64,000 nucleotides of DNA from Bretschneidera sinensis (taxonomy: Eukaryota; Streptophyta; Magnoliopsida; Brassicales; Akaniaceae): contig CM043702.1 of the NCBI GenBank assembly GCA_023935145.1, positions 58,864,001 through 58,928,000 on the forward strand, written 5' to 3'. Shown here piece by piece: positions 20,030 to 32,204 of the stretch. Both the position numbers and the translations under genes were made by a program. The first letter of the stretch is position 1, and each line of letters begins with the position of its first letter. Under the pieces are notes generated by a model. That model was not told the DNA's origin. It saw only the letters and a program-made list of their open reading frames with translations, and searched no databases.

Positions 20030-21970
20030 TGTAATGACCCATCTCGAGTTGGCCACCCCCGAGACATTGTTGTTACATTTTGAAAATTCCAGCACGACAC
20101 ATATATGCAACAATAAATATAATACTAACAGAAATTTTTACATCAACCCTCAACAGGGGAGATACAACATTCTGATCTTGACTTAAACATTTTATACAAT
20201 GTAATATGCATGAATATTTACAAATAAATTTTTATTTTATTTTCTCATTAGTGTGAGGATGTGGACACGTACGTGGCTTACATACAATGATTTCGTCTAA
20301 ACCTCAACTCACCAACTATCTGTCTTGCCTGCTACTTGAAATCGTTGTACAATGAGGAGTGAGATTCACAAGCTCAGTGAATTAAATTTAGTAGAAATAT
20401 TCAATTTTATACTCCCATTTACATCTTATAATTTAACTATTTCTAAAAATTCTTCCGATATTCATTCATCTTTTTCCTCAAATAATTCAATAACAATATT
20501 CAGTAATCACTACTCAATTTCAAAGTTTCCCTATTACACAATCTCTTCTTAAGTTACTCATCAAGCATATTTCCATATTTCTTCCTTAGTATGTTTGTCT
20601 CTCTGTGAGACTCGTTCCTCTATCAATAAATTTACAATCATAAATAGCACTTTAACATATCAAGCAATAACAATCAACATTTAAAGCAAATGCAATGCGT
20701 GAAGTTAAATGTTATTATTATTGGGAACATCTTCCCACATGTCGACATGTTTTTATCTTAGACCGGTTACCTTCCCGGTTCTTTCATTCTCATTTAGACC
20801 GACTGCCTTTTCGGTTCTTTCATTCTCATTTAAACCGACTGCCTTCCCAGTTCTTTTATCTTCATTTAAATCGGCTGCCTTCCTGGTTCTTTTATTTTCA
20901 TTTATATACATATGAATAATGATATGAAATATGAATATGAACAATAATATAGAAACAAACATGAATTCAAATATTTAAATTAGCTATCTTGATTATTCTC
21001 AAATTATTATTTGAAAATTTTCACTAAATTCCTCTCCTCATAAATCATATCAAATCATCAACTATAGTTCATCAAGAATTTCACTTATCGCATTTATTAT
21101 TAAATCGACTAATTATTCCAATAATATTATTTCTCATAAAATAATTCTCTACATATCCACTAGTCCTATCATACATATCAACCAATTTTTAATCTACCAC
21201 CAAAGCATAAGTTAATAATTTATTCTAATATTATCACTATATATTTCATATTTATCTTGATTACTTAAAGTAAATCTAACTTACCACGAAAAACTTAGAG
21301 CTACCTGTGGATCACCTCCTTGCATTTCCTGCTCCTCTCAGCAATTTCCCCCGGTTGTTGATCTTCAACACCTAACATAATATTTATATTAAATTTCTAA
21401 TTTATTCTTCAATTCTTCTATAATTCACACCCTTTGAAAATTTTCACTTTGAATTCCGGGAAATTTCATGTATGCTAAATTTCAAAAATAAACTTTACGT
21501 TATTACTTTCTGTTTTTCTTAAAGCTTCTCATGACTCTATATAAAATTATCTCGTAAACCCTTTAAAAATTTTACTCTTTCAACCTTTCTTTCGGTCCCC
21601 AAGTGTTCAGAAAAATAGAGTAGTTTGAATTGTAGAAGAAAGAAAACCAATCAAGTTTTTGTAAGTGTCATCAAAAATAGGAACAAAGTATATATATGCG
21701 CCAAATTGCCGCCTCCCCCACTATTCCACCTTTTGTGCTGTGTATCATGTAGTGATACACAACAATCTTTTTTTTTTTTCTCTCTTTTGGCAACACCTGG
21801 AGGTTTTGTTGGTTTTTTTCTTTTTCTTTTTCTTACATGCTGTTCACGAATTGTTTTTCAAAAGTATTGTTTTGTACAAAAAAGAATTAGTTCTTTCGCA
21901 TATATTTTAACTCCATGTCATATTTATTAAATTACTTCTTTATCTTTACTTTACAATTATAGGTATTACA
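20030..21970 (+). mobile_element. Solo LTR, family S (1941 bp), with degenerate 5-bp TSD
   Basis: The ends are TGTAATGACCC and GGTATTACA, i.e. TGTAAT...ATTACA, and the flanks are CTACT (20025-20029) and ATACT (21971-21975). It interrupts the pol-end duplication exactly after a sequence that is continuous at 22265-22280. Inside are a fourfold repeat of about 33 bp (GGTTCTTTCATTCTCATTTA-type, 20760-20900) and an AT-rich remainder; no internal retroelement genes. The same family occurs inverted at 49560-51554, with homologous starts such as CCAGCACGACACATATATGC. Confidence 0.88.
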
Positions 21971-22248
21971 ATACTGGTAGAACTTACGAAGGTTCTCTGC
22001 GTTCCAAGTGCAGGGAACGGGCTTACCACCTAGTTCTTCAAGTTCAAACATACAGGTACGATATACCCTTCTGATGTGATACGGGCCTTCCTAGTTTGGG
22101 ATGAGCTTTCCCGTTTCTCATGGACGAGACATTTCGCTTTTTCGCATGATGGGGTCATGCAAGTTAAAACTTCTATTTCAGACTCAAGAGTTGTAATACC
22201 TGGCAGTCCTCTACTGATAGTTGGTTAGCCGAATCTATACTTTGTCCC
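21971..22248 (-). repeat. Second copy of the gypsy pol end (tandem duplication)
   Basis: This segment aligns at about 80-85% with 22274-22540, both containing GAACTTACGAAGGTTCTCTG, GATGTGATACGGGCCTTCC and GACTCAAGAGTTGTAATA-type blocks. The unit is about 290 bp and starts at the GAGCTATACTC motif. The duplication predates the solo LTR, because the LTR interrupts the first unit. Confidence 0.85.
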
Positions 22249-22269
22249 GAGCTATACTCAGGGTATATA

Positions 22270-23475
22270 CTACTTGTAGAACTTACGAAGGTTCTCTGCG
22301 TTCCAAGTTCGGGGAACAAGCTTACCATCTAGTTCTTCGAGTTCAAAAGTACCGGTACGACATACCCTTTTGATGTGATACGGGCCTTCCCAGTTTGGGA
22401 CTAGCTTCCCCATTTCTCGTGGACGAGACACTTCACTTTTTCACTGGACAAGGTCGTGCAAATTGAAATTTCTATTTTGGACTCGAGAGTTGTAATATCT
22501 GGCGGTCCTTTGCTGATAGGCGGCCAGCCGAATTTTCGTTGTTGTCTTGTTCGAAGTTCTGTACTCGTAATGAGGGCATCCCGATCTCTAAGAGAATGAC
22601 CGGTTCAGTGCCGTAGGCAATAAAGAAGGGGGTTTCTCCCATAGGCATTCGAACAGTGGTTCGGCATGCCTAGAGTATGTTTGGAAGGTGGTTGGTCCAC
22701 TGCTTGTCCGCTTCGTTTAATCTCTTCTCGATGCCTTGCAGTAGTGTTTTGTTTGTTATTTTGGCCTAACCGTTAGCCTGAGGTACCTGACGGAGGAGAA
22801 TCAATGTTTGATGCGCAGCTCTTCATAGAATGTCTTAAATCGAGTGCTGTCAAACTCTTTATCGTTGTCAGTGACCAGTACTCGGAGCACACCAAAACGA
22901 CATATTATGGCCTTCTAGATGAAACTTTAAGCTTGGTGATCAGTTATGCTAGCCAGCAGTTTCGCCTCTACCCACTTGGTGAAGTAATCTATTGCCACGA
23001 TGAGGTGCTTCCATTGGCTAGGCGCCCCAATGAAGGGACTGAGGAGGTCTATTCCCCACATGGCGAAGGGAAGTGGACTTGTGATCGAAGTAAGGGGATT
23101 CACTGGTTGGTAGGGTACTGGGGAGTACTGCTGACAGCTCTTGCACTTCTTAACCAATTCCATGGCATATTTTTGCATTTTCGGCCAGTAGTACCCCTGT
23201 TAGAGTACTTTGAAGGCTAGGGCTCGACCTCCTAGGTGATTCCTACAGACTCTTTCGTGAACCTTTCGAAGGGCATTGTTTGCTTCGGTAGGCCCCAAAC
23301 ATCTTAGGTAAGGTGTCGTGAGGCCTCTCTTGTACAACTGATCGTTTATGACCACATATCGTGATGCTCTAGAGATGATTTTCCTAGCTTCGCTTTTCTG
23401 CTCAGGGAACTGGCCGTCATGTAAATATCGAAGGATCGGGTCAACCCATGTTTCTTCCTCGGTAATCGACATCAC
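22270..23475 (-). pseudogene. Gypsy integrase and pol C-terminus, decayed
   Basis: From right to left the frames contain an H2C2-like zinc finger (HERVCRNHLGGRALAFKVL with CKSCQQYSP, 23130-23260), integrase core pieces MWGIDLLSPF and DYFTKWVEA (22950-23060), ACRTTVRMPMGETPFFIAYGTE (22600-22680, split by a stop before it), and the end piece LVPNWEGPYHIKRVCRTGTF with WNAENLRKFYK and a stop at about 22272. Frames change at least three times, so no enzyme is made. The end without a chromodomain fits the Tat group rather than chromoviruses. Confidence 0.85.
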
Positions 23476-23669
23476 GAGATCTCCTTAATGCTCGAGACGA
23501 CAAGTGTCTAGAGGTACATGGCCTGAGTCGGCTCAGGCCAACTGGAGGAATTAAGTCAAGTTAAAGAATCAGCCTTCGAGTTCTTTTCCAGGGGAACCTA
23601 GGTGATCCGAAACACTCTGAATCTGGTGGCGAGTTCCTTAGCTTTCTCAAGGTAACAGGAAATTTTCTC

Positions 23670-24083
23670 TCATCGGGTTTCAAATTCTCCATTAATTTGA
23701 TTTACTACTAGCTGTGAGTTGCTATACGCGTCTAGGGCCTCGACGGCCATCGTCTTGGCCAACTTTATTCCGGTGAGCAATGCTTCATAATCAACTTCAT
23801 TGTTGGAGGATTTAAACCCGAACCTCAAGGCGTACTCCATGGTGAAACCATCCGGGCTGTATAGGATAAGCTTGGCGCTATTAGAGGATCTGTAGATATG
23901 GAAGGTCCACTGTAGAACTTGCTCGGCCACCTCAGGGTCCAGGGTTAAGTCTGATTTTCCTTGGAGTATTGTCTCTATGATGAAGTCCGTGAGAGTCTGA
24001 GCCTTGATGGCCTTACAGGGATGATATCGGATGTCAAACTCACTGAGCTCTATGGACCACTTGACCATTATCCCTGGAGACAT
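23670..24083 (-). pseudogene. Gypsy RNase H (second, archaeal-like type) region
   Basis: Recognisable pieces are MVKWSIELSEFDIRYHPCKAIKAQTL (end of the first RNase H and tether), then WTFHIYRSSNSA (the usual catalytic DGSSN is changed to RSSN), YALRFGFKSSNNEVDYEALLTG and YSNSQLVVNQINGEFE (usual SDSQLV changed to SNSQLV). Two catalytic Asp positions are lost. A second RNase H next to integrase is characteristic of the Tat lineage. Confidence 0.8.
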
Positions 24084-25301
24084 ACGACTTGTGGAGCACT
24101 TGTCTTAATGGTTGGTCCGTTAGGAGGACGATGGTGTGTGCTTGAAAATAAGGTCGGAGCTTCCGTGCTGTGATTAGGAGGGCGTATACCATCTTTTCTA
24201 TCGGGAGATACCGTATTTCTGCATCATGAAGGATTTTGCTCATATAGTACAAAGGTCTCTAGACACTTGCTTACTCTCGAATCAAGACGGAGGCCGCTAC
24301 TTCCTATCTGGTCGACAGATATAAAAAAATTTCTTCGTTGGCGACGACGAGTTTGGTCAGAAATGGAGACGAGCTCGAATATTCTTTCAACTCTTCGAAT
24401 GTCTTTTGACAATCTTTGGTCCAAGTAAAGTCTTTCACTTTTCTGATGGCTTTGAAGAAGGGGAAGCACCTCTCCGCGGACTTTGACATAAAACGGCTAA
24501 GTTCGGCTACCTGCCCCATTAATCGTTGTACTTTTTTTATCGTTCAAGGGGGGGTCATACCAAAGATAGCCTCAATTTTTGCTGAGTTGGCCTTTATTTC
24601 CCTTTGGGTTACCATAAAGCCAAGAAACTTTCCCTTAGTGACTCCGAAAGCGTACTTTGCAGGGATCAACTTTATCTGGTAGCGACGAAGTACCTCGAAT
24701 GGTCTTCTAAGTCGGTTTCGTGGTCCTTAGCCTCAACGGTCTTGACTAAGATGTTGTCTATATAAACCTCCATGTTTCTTCCGATCTATCCAGGGAAAAT
24801 TTTGTTCACCAACATCTGGTAGGTTGCCCCAACATTTTTAAGTCCAAGGGCATAATCTTTTAACAGTATAACCCTTAGCATGTGACGAAGTCCATTTTCT
24901 CCTGGTTGGGCTCATGTATGAAGATCAGATCCGTGAAATCAATGCAGATTCACCACTTGTCATTAGGTTTTTTTACCATCACCACATTGGAAACCCAGTC
25001 AGGATAGTTCGTCTCTAGGAGAAAGTTGGCTACGAGCAACTTGTCTACTTCGGCTTTGATAGCGGCCTATTGCTCGGGGTCGAATGAGCTCTTCTTTTGG
25101 ATGATCGATTTGTGGCTTGAGTCTACGTTTAACTGGTGAACATTGACTTATGGGCATGTCTAAGGCCAACCATGCGAATAGATCCTGATTCTTTGGGAGG
25201 AGGGAGAGTAGGGATCTTCTAAGGCCCTCAAGGAGGTTAAAGCCAATTTGGACCATCCGGGAAGCATCTTCACAGAGGGGGACCAAGGTTAGTTCTTCCA
25301 T
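24084..25301 (-). pseudogene. Gypsy reverse transcriptase and first RNase H, decayed
   Basis: Pieces include FAWLALDMP (25160-25190), WVSNVVMVKKPNDKW followed by CIDFTDL (24900-24990), FIHEPNQEK, RNMEVYIDN (24755-24780), FEELKEYSSSSPFLTK and LYYMSKILHDAE-like text (24235). Sequence between FTDL and FIHEP that is normally about 40 residues is missing, and the catalytic YxDD box reads YIDN. At least six stops are present. This reverse transcriptase is inactive by two independent lesions. Confidence 0.85.
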
Positions 25302-25471
25302 GGGTTGACTTCTAGGGGCTATTTACTCATCTCTGAAGTCCTTTACTTCGAGAATGATGGCCTCTATTCTTTTACCCCCTTTTACAACATTTAGGTAGCA
25401 AATCTGGAGACTTGTTGGTTCCCTCTGACTTCACCCACCCCGTCGTAGGTGGGGAACTTCATCTTCAAATG

Positions 25472-25959
25472 TTAGGTGGAGACGATTGCTTTTAGTTTGT
25501 TGAGAGTAAGCCTGTCGAGGATCACGTTGTAGAACGACAGTTGCTTGACTACCAAAAAAGTAGTTTGTACAGTAGTTGTTTTCGGGGCCGTCCCCATGGT
25601 GACTGAGAGAACTATGCTATCCTCGGTAAACACCGAGCCCCCCAAAAAATCGTACAGCGTAGTAGAGATTGGCTCAAGTTGAGAATCCTCCAATTGCATC
25701 TGCTGTAAAGCGTCGTAAAATAAGATATCAGCCGAGCTCCCGTTGTCCACCAGGATGCGTTTGACGTCGTGGTCGGCCACAAGAAAAGAGACCAAAATAG
25801 CATCGTCATGTGGGGTTTGTACTCCATCCAGATCATCGTCTGTGAAGGAGATCGTTTGGTTCGTCTTTCTATGTTTATAGGGCCCATTGATGGACGCCAC
25901 AGATCTGGTGTATGCCTTTTCGCCGTGTCCTGAGTTGCCCCTAGCGACGGGACCTCCAC
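25472..25959 (-). pseudogene. Gypsy aspartic protease region
   Basis: A 142-codon open frame (25472-25900) contains HDDAILVSFLVADHDVKRIL followed by VDNGSSADILFYDAL. The first Asp-containing motif VDxGSSADI is the protease active-site text typical of Tat-type gypsy elements. The segment ends LSFYNVILDRLTLNKLKAIVST, the usual downstream IxGRPxLN region. No start codon of its own is expected, as it is part of a polyprotein. Confidence 0.82.
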
Positions 25960-27312
25960 AGATTGTTTTGATGATCTTGGTTATGGCGGCTTTTGGGCCT
26001 CTCTAGCTGGGCTTTCCTCGATTCAACCCCGGGCTCTTTCGGGGAGCTTGGGGTGCCCGACTTTAACTAGGTGGATGCTCAGGACTTCTCTTGGATCGCT
26101 CGGGCATTCCCCCTTACCGTGGTGTAGTAAAATCTTTCAATTGCTTCCTGTTGATGAGGGCCTCATTTTGTTGTTTCAGGGCGAGACACTCTTCGGTATC
26201 GTGCCCATGATTTCTGTAGAACTAACACTACTTGTTTTGACATTCGCTGAGGTGCAATGGCCTCAGGGGCTATTGAAAGATTGCTCTGTCTTGGAGCTGC
26301 ATCAGGACGTTCGTCTTAGACTTATTGAGTGGATTAAAACTCTCAAAACGGCCAAGGGCTTTGTACTTACCTTCGCGAAGGGGTTGCTTAGTTGGTCCAC
26401 TATGAAGGTCAACGGGGTCTTTCTTCTTTTTCTCTGTGTCCTCTTCTCTTTCTCTCCGGAAGGCTTGGTCATCTTTCGTTAGCATGTAATTTTCGACCCT
26501 AACCAGGATCTTGTTCATGTCAGTAAGTAACTGCCTAGTGAGTTTGGAACTAAAGATCTTGGGTTTTAGTTCGTTCTTGAATGCCAACATCTGGACGTTG
26601 AGGTCGAGGTCTGGGATCTTCCAAATGGCAGCGCTGAACCTTGATATGTAGGCCTGAAGTCTCTCCCCCCAGAGTTGGATGATGTTGAATAGAGACTCTG
26701 AGTCTTCTTAGGTCCCTTGCTGCTGAGGAAGTGGGACACGAAGGCGTAGTTGAGCTCTTTGAAAGTGCTGATGCTCCCTATTTTTAATCGAGAGTACCAA
26801 GTTCCGACTGCTTTCTCGAGTGTCAAGGGGAACACTCAGTATATAACTGTATCAGAATACTGATGCAGGGTCATAGTAGTCACATAATGTTGGAAGTGAT
26901 CCAAGAGGTCTATCGAACTGTTGTAGGGCTTGATTTGGGGCATTCGAAAGTTCAGCGAAAGTGGAGCTTCGAGGACTTCTTGAGTGAATGGCGGGTCCTG
27001 AACATTGAGTTCGTCCAGGATGCTATGGTTTCGATATTTGAGCGCTTCGTTGATTCTTTCCTCCATTTCCTCGATTCGTCTGTTGAGGCCGAGGTTGATC
27101 TTAGAGGAGGGGCTTCCTTTGGACTTAATAGTGTGGGGTGGTGATGACTCCTCCATGGAGTAATTGTCGATGAGGAGCCCATGACTAGTGGGGCTCATAC
27201 GTCCAGAGGTGTGTCGAGGAGGTGTGGGCAAGGACTGGCGAGCCCCATTCCGAATCTCAGTAGCGAGGTCAGTCAGCAGGCGCGAGAGTTCCAAAAACTG
27301 CTCTTGAAGCAC
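25960..27312 (-). pseudogene. gag: Gypsy gag, frameshifted
   Basis: The first frame starts at ATG 27312 with a basic, Ser/Pro-rich N-terminus, then INLGLNRRIEEMEERINEAL. After a stop at 26836 comes the Retrotrans_gag core FPLTLEKAVGTWYSRLKIGSI, FKELNYAFVSHFLSSK, followed by a frame change near 26600 into FKNELKPKIFSSKLTRQ and a Lys/Glu-rich tail. The stretch 25960-26270 has NHGHDTEECLALKQQN-like zinc-knuckle text broken by stops. It is inactive. Confidence 0.82.
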
Positions 27313-27455
27313 AGGGATAACATTATTTTGTGCGGGTGTGGCGATGGTCGTGACGACTCCCTTACCGATGTTCCTGGCGTTGTTTTTGGGCAGTATGGCA
27401 ACAGATAAGTTCTTTTAGATTTCTTGACTTTTACTGTTAACGAAAGATAATGGTT

Positions 27456-27478
27456 TCCCACGGACGACGTCAATCTAT
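27456..27478 (-). other. Primer-binding site region of the gypsy element
   Basis: On the minus strand, directly inside the LTR, the sequence reads ATAGATTGACGTCGTCCGTG. It looks like the frequent plant gypsy start ACAGATTGGCGCCGTCTGTG after C to T and G to A changes. This sets the orientation of the element. Confidence 0.7.
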
Positions 27479-28159
27479 TGATGCCTAAAATCGACAAATG
27501 AGCTGGAGGTTGGTATTTCAACGGCCCGCACAAGGAAATATGGGTGAACTAGAGAGTCACCAGAGGAAAAAAAAAAGGGGGTGATGCCTCCGAGGACACT
27601 CCGACGCTCTTGTCAATACAAGGTCTTGAGAAATTAGGAGAATTATGATTAGTGCTTTAGTAATGAGTTTGTGAAAAACTGAAGATGGTTTGGATTCATA
27701 TACCTTGAGCATTTTATAGTATTCAGAGGTGAGGTTGCCCACGTGCTGGGGATGGGGCGATCCCGGAGATCCCGTTCCTCTGGTAGAGGATCTAGTCGTG
27801 TGTCCAGGGATGGCTTAATCATTGTAATCACGTTCACTGTTCTGCGTAGGAGAGTTCGTGAGTGACGATGGTGTCACCAACTACTTGTCTATGTGTCATC
27901 ATGCCATTGGGGGAGCTGTCCATGTGTCATCAGATGGATGGCCTAACCCTATAATCACGCTTACTGTTCTGCACAAGGGAGCTCGTGAGTGACGATGGTG
28001 TCACCAACTGCTTGTCCATGCGTCATCAAGCTATTGGAGAGGAGTTGTCCATGTGCCATCAGACTATTGGAGAGGAGTTGTCCACATGTCATCAGACTAT
28101 TGGAAATGAGTTGTCCATGTGTCATCATATTATTGGATGGTGAATTATTGGCTGTATCA
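27479..28159 (-). repeat. 5' LTR of the gypsy element (681 bp)
   Basis: Runs from TGATGCC to GTATCA, with outer TGAT...ATCA inverted ends. It aligns with 16518-17160 at roughly 85%, so the insertion is old compared with the Sirevirus. It has four copies of the 35-bp CATGTGTCATCAGACTATTGG unit (28015-28145). The sequence right of 28159 differs from the left copy and is flanking DNA. Confidence 0.92.
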
Positions 28160-31000
28160 GTTTCTTTTCAGTCTCAGTTTGTTTTAAAGATTCAATGATA
28201 AATATAAAGTTGATTATGTGGTTAAGTGATACTAATTTGGCAGTTAATTTTTGTGTATGGGAAATATGGTTTAGAGGTTGAGATTTGATAATGGACATAG
28301 ACTAAGACCATAGTTAGATAACTGAATTTCCTTAAATTACCTTTGTCATTCTCTGTTTGACAAACGAATGGTTTATATTGTATGGGGATTGTAATTTGAT
28401 TCTGAAAAATATTATGTTGTACCAAAGATTTGATGTTTTCATATTCTCTAGGCTATGCTTGGAACTGTTTAAGATTGGTAAAATTTTGCTTACTTGGATG
28501 TGGCCATGCTATAGAGCTTGGTTTATCGCTAAAGGAGTCTGAGTAACGGTAGGTGATAGCTAAATTCTTGTTTTGAATCTTGAAACATTCAGTACCTATG
28601 GCTGATAATTTGTTTTTCTTCTTTTCTTTGGTCTTTTTCTATTAATTTTGGATATATATGTTATCAGTAGAGTGATGGTCAGTAACTTATTCAAAAAAAA
28701 AGAAAAAAGAATGTTGGTCAGTACATGTTTATTTTCTGTGATTAGCCCTGGTTATTATTTGGTCGAATTTCCCTTTTGTTTGCCTATTTTTCTTGACTGT
28801 GTGATGTTTCAAATTTTGATATGCATGCCCAAAATGAAGAATGAGTGCTGGATTGATTATTACATTGAAGTAAATTTAAGGTTAGCCAGTAAAGTGAATG
28901 AGTAGTAGTTGCATAGATTCGATGGGGGATGCAAGTTCATTACTTTGGTTCATTGGTCCATGAGTAAGGCTAGCCATTAGTGCTCTGCTTTGATGTTTTA
29001 TTAAGGTTGGATTTTATTAGCTGCTTCTCCTTGTTATTGGCTTGTTTAGTTTTAAGAATGATAAAATTCATAGGATGCTTTCTCCTTGTTGGATTATAGG
29101 ATTTGGTGATTGCCCGAGTTGTTTTTCTGGAACTAGCTCATCCTGATGGGGTATATGGCATTGTCTTCTTTTTGGGTTGTTTGTTTCTATGTCATAGTGT
29201 CCTCTGATTAAGGCTCGTGTTTATTATTATTTTTGTTCTTAATCATTATCAATTTAACTTGCCTTGCCTATAAAAAAAAATTGTATACTTTATGTTCGTA
29301 CATTGAAACAAGATGTATAATACAATTGCGACCGGTCCTAGATGAAATAAATAAAAATACTTAAACCCTTTAATTGATTGAGCTCTTGATGCCTCATGGA
29401 GTAGCAGTGTGCGTCAAATGATCGGGTTCAGACTCAAAAAGAGTGTTGTAACTTCTAATAGGCCATTCTCTCACCTAAAAAATGCATCCTACCTCGTTAT
29501 ATGTTGCCATTAATTTCATGCAGCTGTTAGTGTTGGGTTGTTATTTTAATTATGTCATTCCTTCATTGCTTTTCCTAGTTAAAACTTAGCACAAAGGCTA
29601 GATGGAAATTGATATTATTTAGATAATTAACCGATGGCTTTTGTTTCATCTTGGTTTTTCTTCTTTTTTTTATGCAATGTTTGGCCGAACATCATTTACC
29701 TAGTTGGTGCATATGCATAATTATGTTTTTTTTTTTTTTTTTTTTGTTGAGGATTTTAAACAAGAAAGCATATGCATAATTAAATGTGTGAGAATTGTTT
29801 ATAGAACTAGATATCAGTAACTTAGTTCATCTTGTTGATGGCTTCATTTTTATGGATGATGTGAAGATCACTTTGATTTTTACATCATATTGCAGAGTAA
29901 AGAGGGGCTTACAAGTTTGGTCTTACTTACAAGCTTTCCTTTTCTAACTCTTTTTTTTCCCCTGTAATTTGAAGCAGCTCAAGAAAAAGGTAGTGAGAGA
30001 GAGGAGGTTTAAATTTCATTTTTCAAAACCAAAAGACTAATCCCTTAGGGTTTTGGGTTTAAAGTTTTATGATTTAGGGTTTTAAAGTTTAAGGTTTAAA
30101 TTTCATTGATTTATATTTTAATATTATTTAAAAATTCATAAATAATTTTATATAAATGAGAATGAATTTTTGTGTTGCTTTCGTTTATTCGAGTACTTTG
30201 TGAAAGAATGAGGAAAAGTAACATAATACTAGTGTGACTTTTATTATCCTAGGATAATATAATCTTTTATTTTTTTTTCTCCTATTCATTTTAACGTTTG
30301 ATTTAGCTTAGTCGTTCGGTTTATAGCTTAGTGGTTAGACTTGTCTTTCAACAAAATAGTTATTTTTTAGCATTTATTGTGATCCAAAATATAACATAAT
30401 TATTTTAAAATTTCAAAAAATAAATCATTTTGATTCTCACTTACCCTTTTGGTGTGGAATAGATCGACTTTATGGTAAACCAATAATTATGTTAATTATC
30501 ATATAATGATTGAAATATTCAAGATTAATTTTTACTATTTATGATGATTCAAAACATCAAATAATGATTAGTATTTTATCATTTATGGTGTTTCAAAATA
30601 TCACATAATTATTTTTTACTTGGATGTTGTCTTATTTCTCAAATACTTTTTTTTCCTTTTTAGTTAGTGAGATAAAATTTCGAGCATTTTTATCTTATCA
30701 TATAGAGATGGAATGAGGGAGATATTATCAATAGCGGGTGCCATTAGCAGTTATTGATTGTTAATTACCATTTTCAAACTTAAGAAGAGATGGAAATGGA
30801 GACAAGGAACAAAGATTTTTCATACCTAATTGAAAACAATAGATTTTTATAAAATTTGTATCCTTTGATATTTTTATCTACTTATAATATCACTAACCAA
30901 GCATTATATAATGTAATATATTTAATTAATATTTTTATTATTATTGAACATGTCATTTTATTGAAGAAGAAGAATAGACATTGTCTTATTTCTCAAACAT
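28160..31000. other. Intergenic AT-rich DNA
   Basis: I see no gene. Frames are short and broken, without family resemblance. There are T-runs (29727-29745) and a short block of degenerate TTTAGGG-like units (30040-30105) too irregular to be a telomeric array. Introns or UTRs of an unseen gene cannot be excluded. Confidence 0.6.
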
Positions 31001-31004
31001 CTCG

Positions 31005-31520
31005 CGCATGTTTGGGTTAAAATTTTTTATTTTCAGTTTTTGAAAACTGTTTTCGAAAATGAAAACTGAAAACAATTTTTTAATATTTTATGAAAGAAAC
31101 ATGTTTGGACTGTAACTCGAAAACTGTTTCCAAAACAGAAAATAGTGAAATGTTGTCTAGATAATCTTATTTTAAAAACTGTTTTGATACACATTGTAAT
31201 TATTTTTAGTTTTGAGTTTAAATTTAAAATCTATATTAATTTTATTTCTTATATTTACTAAATACTTAAAAATAATTAATATTATTTTATTTTCAAAATT
31301 TTAATATTTTTTTTATAGACATGGAAGAATGAAACAGAGAAGTGAACACTAATTTTAGGGTTATTTTTCGAAAATTATGTCAGAAAACACCAATTTGGGA
31401 TTTTCAGAAAACAGTTTTTGAAAATTGATTTTTTGAAAACTGTTTTAAAAAATTACTTTTGAAAACTGATTTTTAATTTTTGAAAACTAAAAACAGTTTT
31501 TGAAAACCACTCACTTTCTT
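31005..31520. mobile_element. MITE-like element with long terminal inverted repeats
   Basis: The left end (GTTTGGGTTAAAATTTTTTA, then TTTTCAGTTTTTGAAAACTG) is matched in inverted form on the right by TTTTGAAAACTAAAAACAGTTTTTGAAAACCACT. The AAAACTG / CAGTTTT unit is repeated more than ten times. The exact ends and target duplication are unclear, so the superfamily is not fixed; Mutator-like MITEs have this look. Confidence 0.55.
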
Positions 31521-32204
31521 TTTTTAACGGTGAATGCAAACTTTGTTTTTAATAAGAAATATATTTTGCTTATTAACCTAATAGCTTCCTCAATGATTCA
31601 GTGATTCCTTACTCTTTCCTTTTCCCTCCCTATAATTTTTTTACTCTCAACCTTTTGTCATATGTCAATTTTGGTCAGAACACTAATAAAGTGGCAAAAA
31701 TTGAAAAGTTTTATTTTGAAATAAAATGATAATAACAAAAACAAAATGATAAAATAAAAAAAATGATGACAACAAGGTCTTTGACAAAATAAAAAAAAAC
31801 TTTTGTAAATAGAGATTGTTCCTGTTAGAAAAAATAATGATATGAAATGTATAAAAGGAAAGACTTTCAAGAAAAAAAATTATTGGAATTTAAGTGGAAG
31901 GAAAATGAGAAAATCAGATTAAAAAAAGAGAACAAATGAAGATAAAAAAGAAGAAAAGAGAATAAGAAATACAAAGAAGACACCCAAACAAGGTCAAGAG
32001 AGGAGAAGAGGTGGATCATATGACATGACATGTTAGTCACTGGATTAAGCTGACAAGGTAGATGACATGAAAAAAAAGGTAATTGATTAAAAATGAGTAA
32101 ATAAACACAAATAAATTCGATGAACTTGTACGTAAAAGAGTCAATGTTTATGGTGGTTACATTTGAGGTAAATATGCGTAATTTTTTTTTTATATTATTT
32201 AATA

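Noticed and set aside
30040..30105. TTTAGGG-like units resembling telomere repeat
   Set aside because: Only a few irregular units mixed with TTTAAAG; not a tandem telomeric array.
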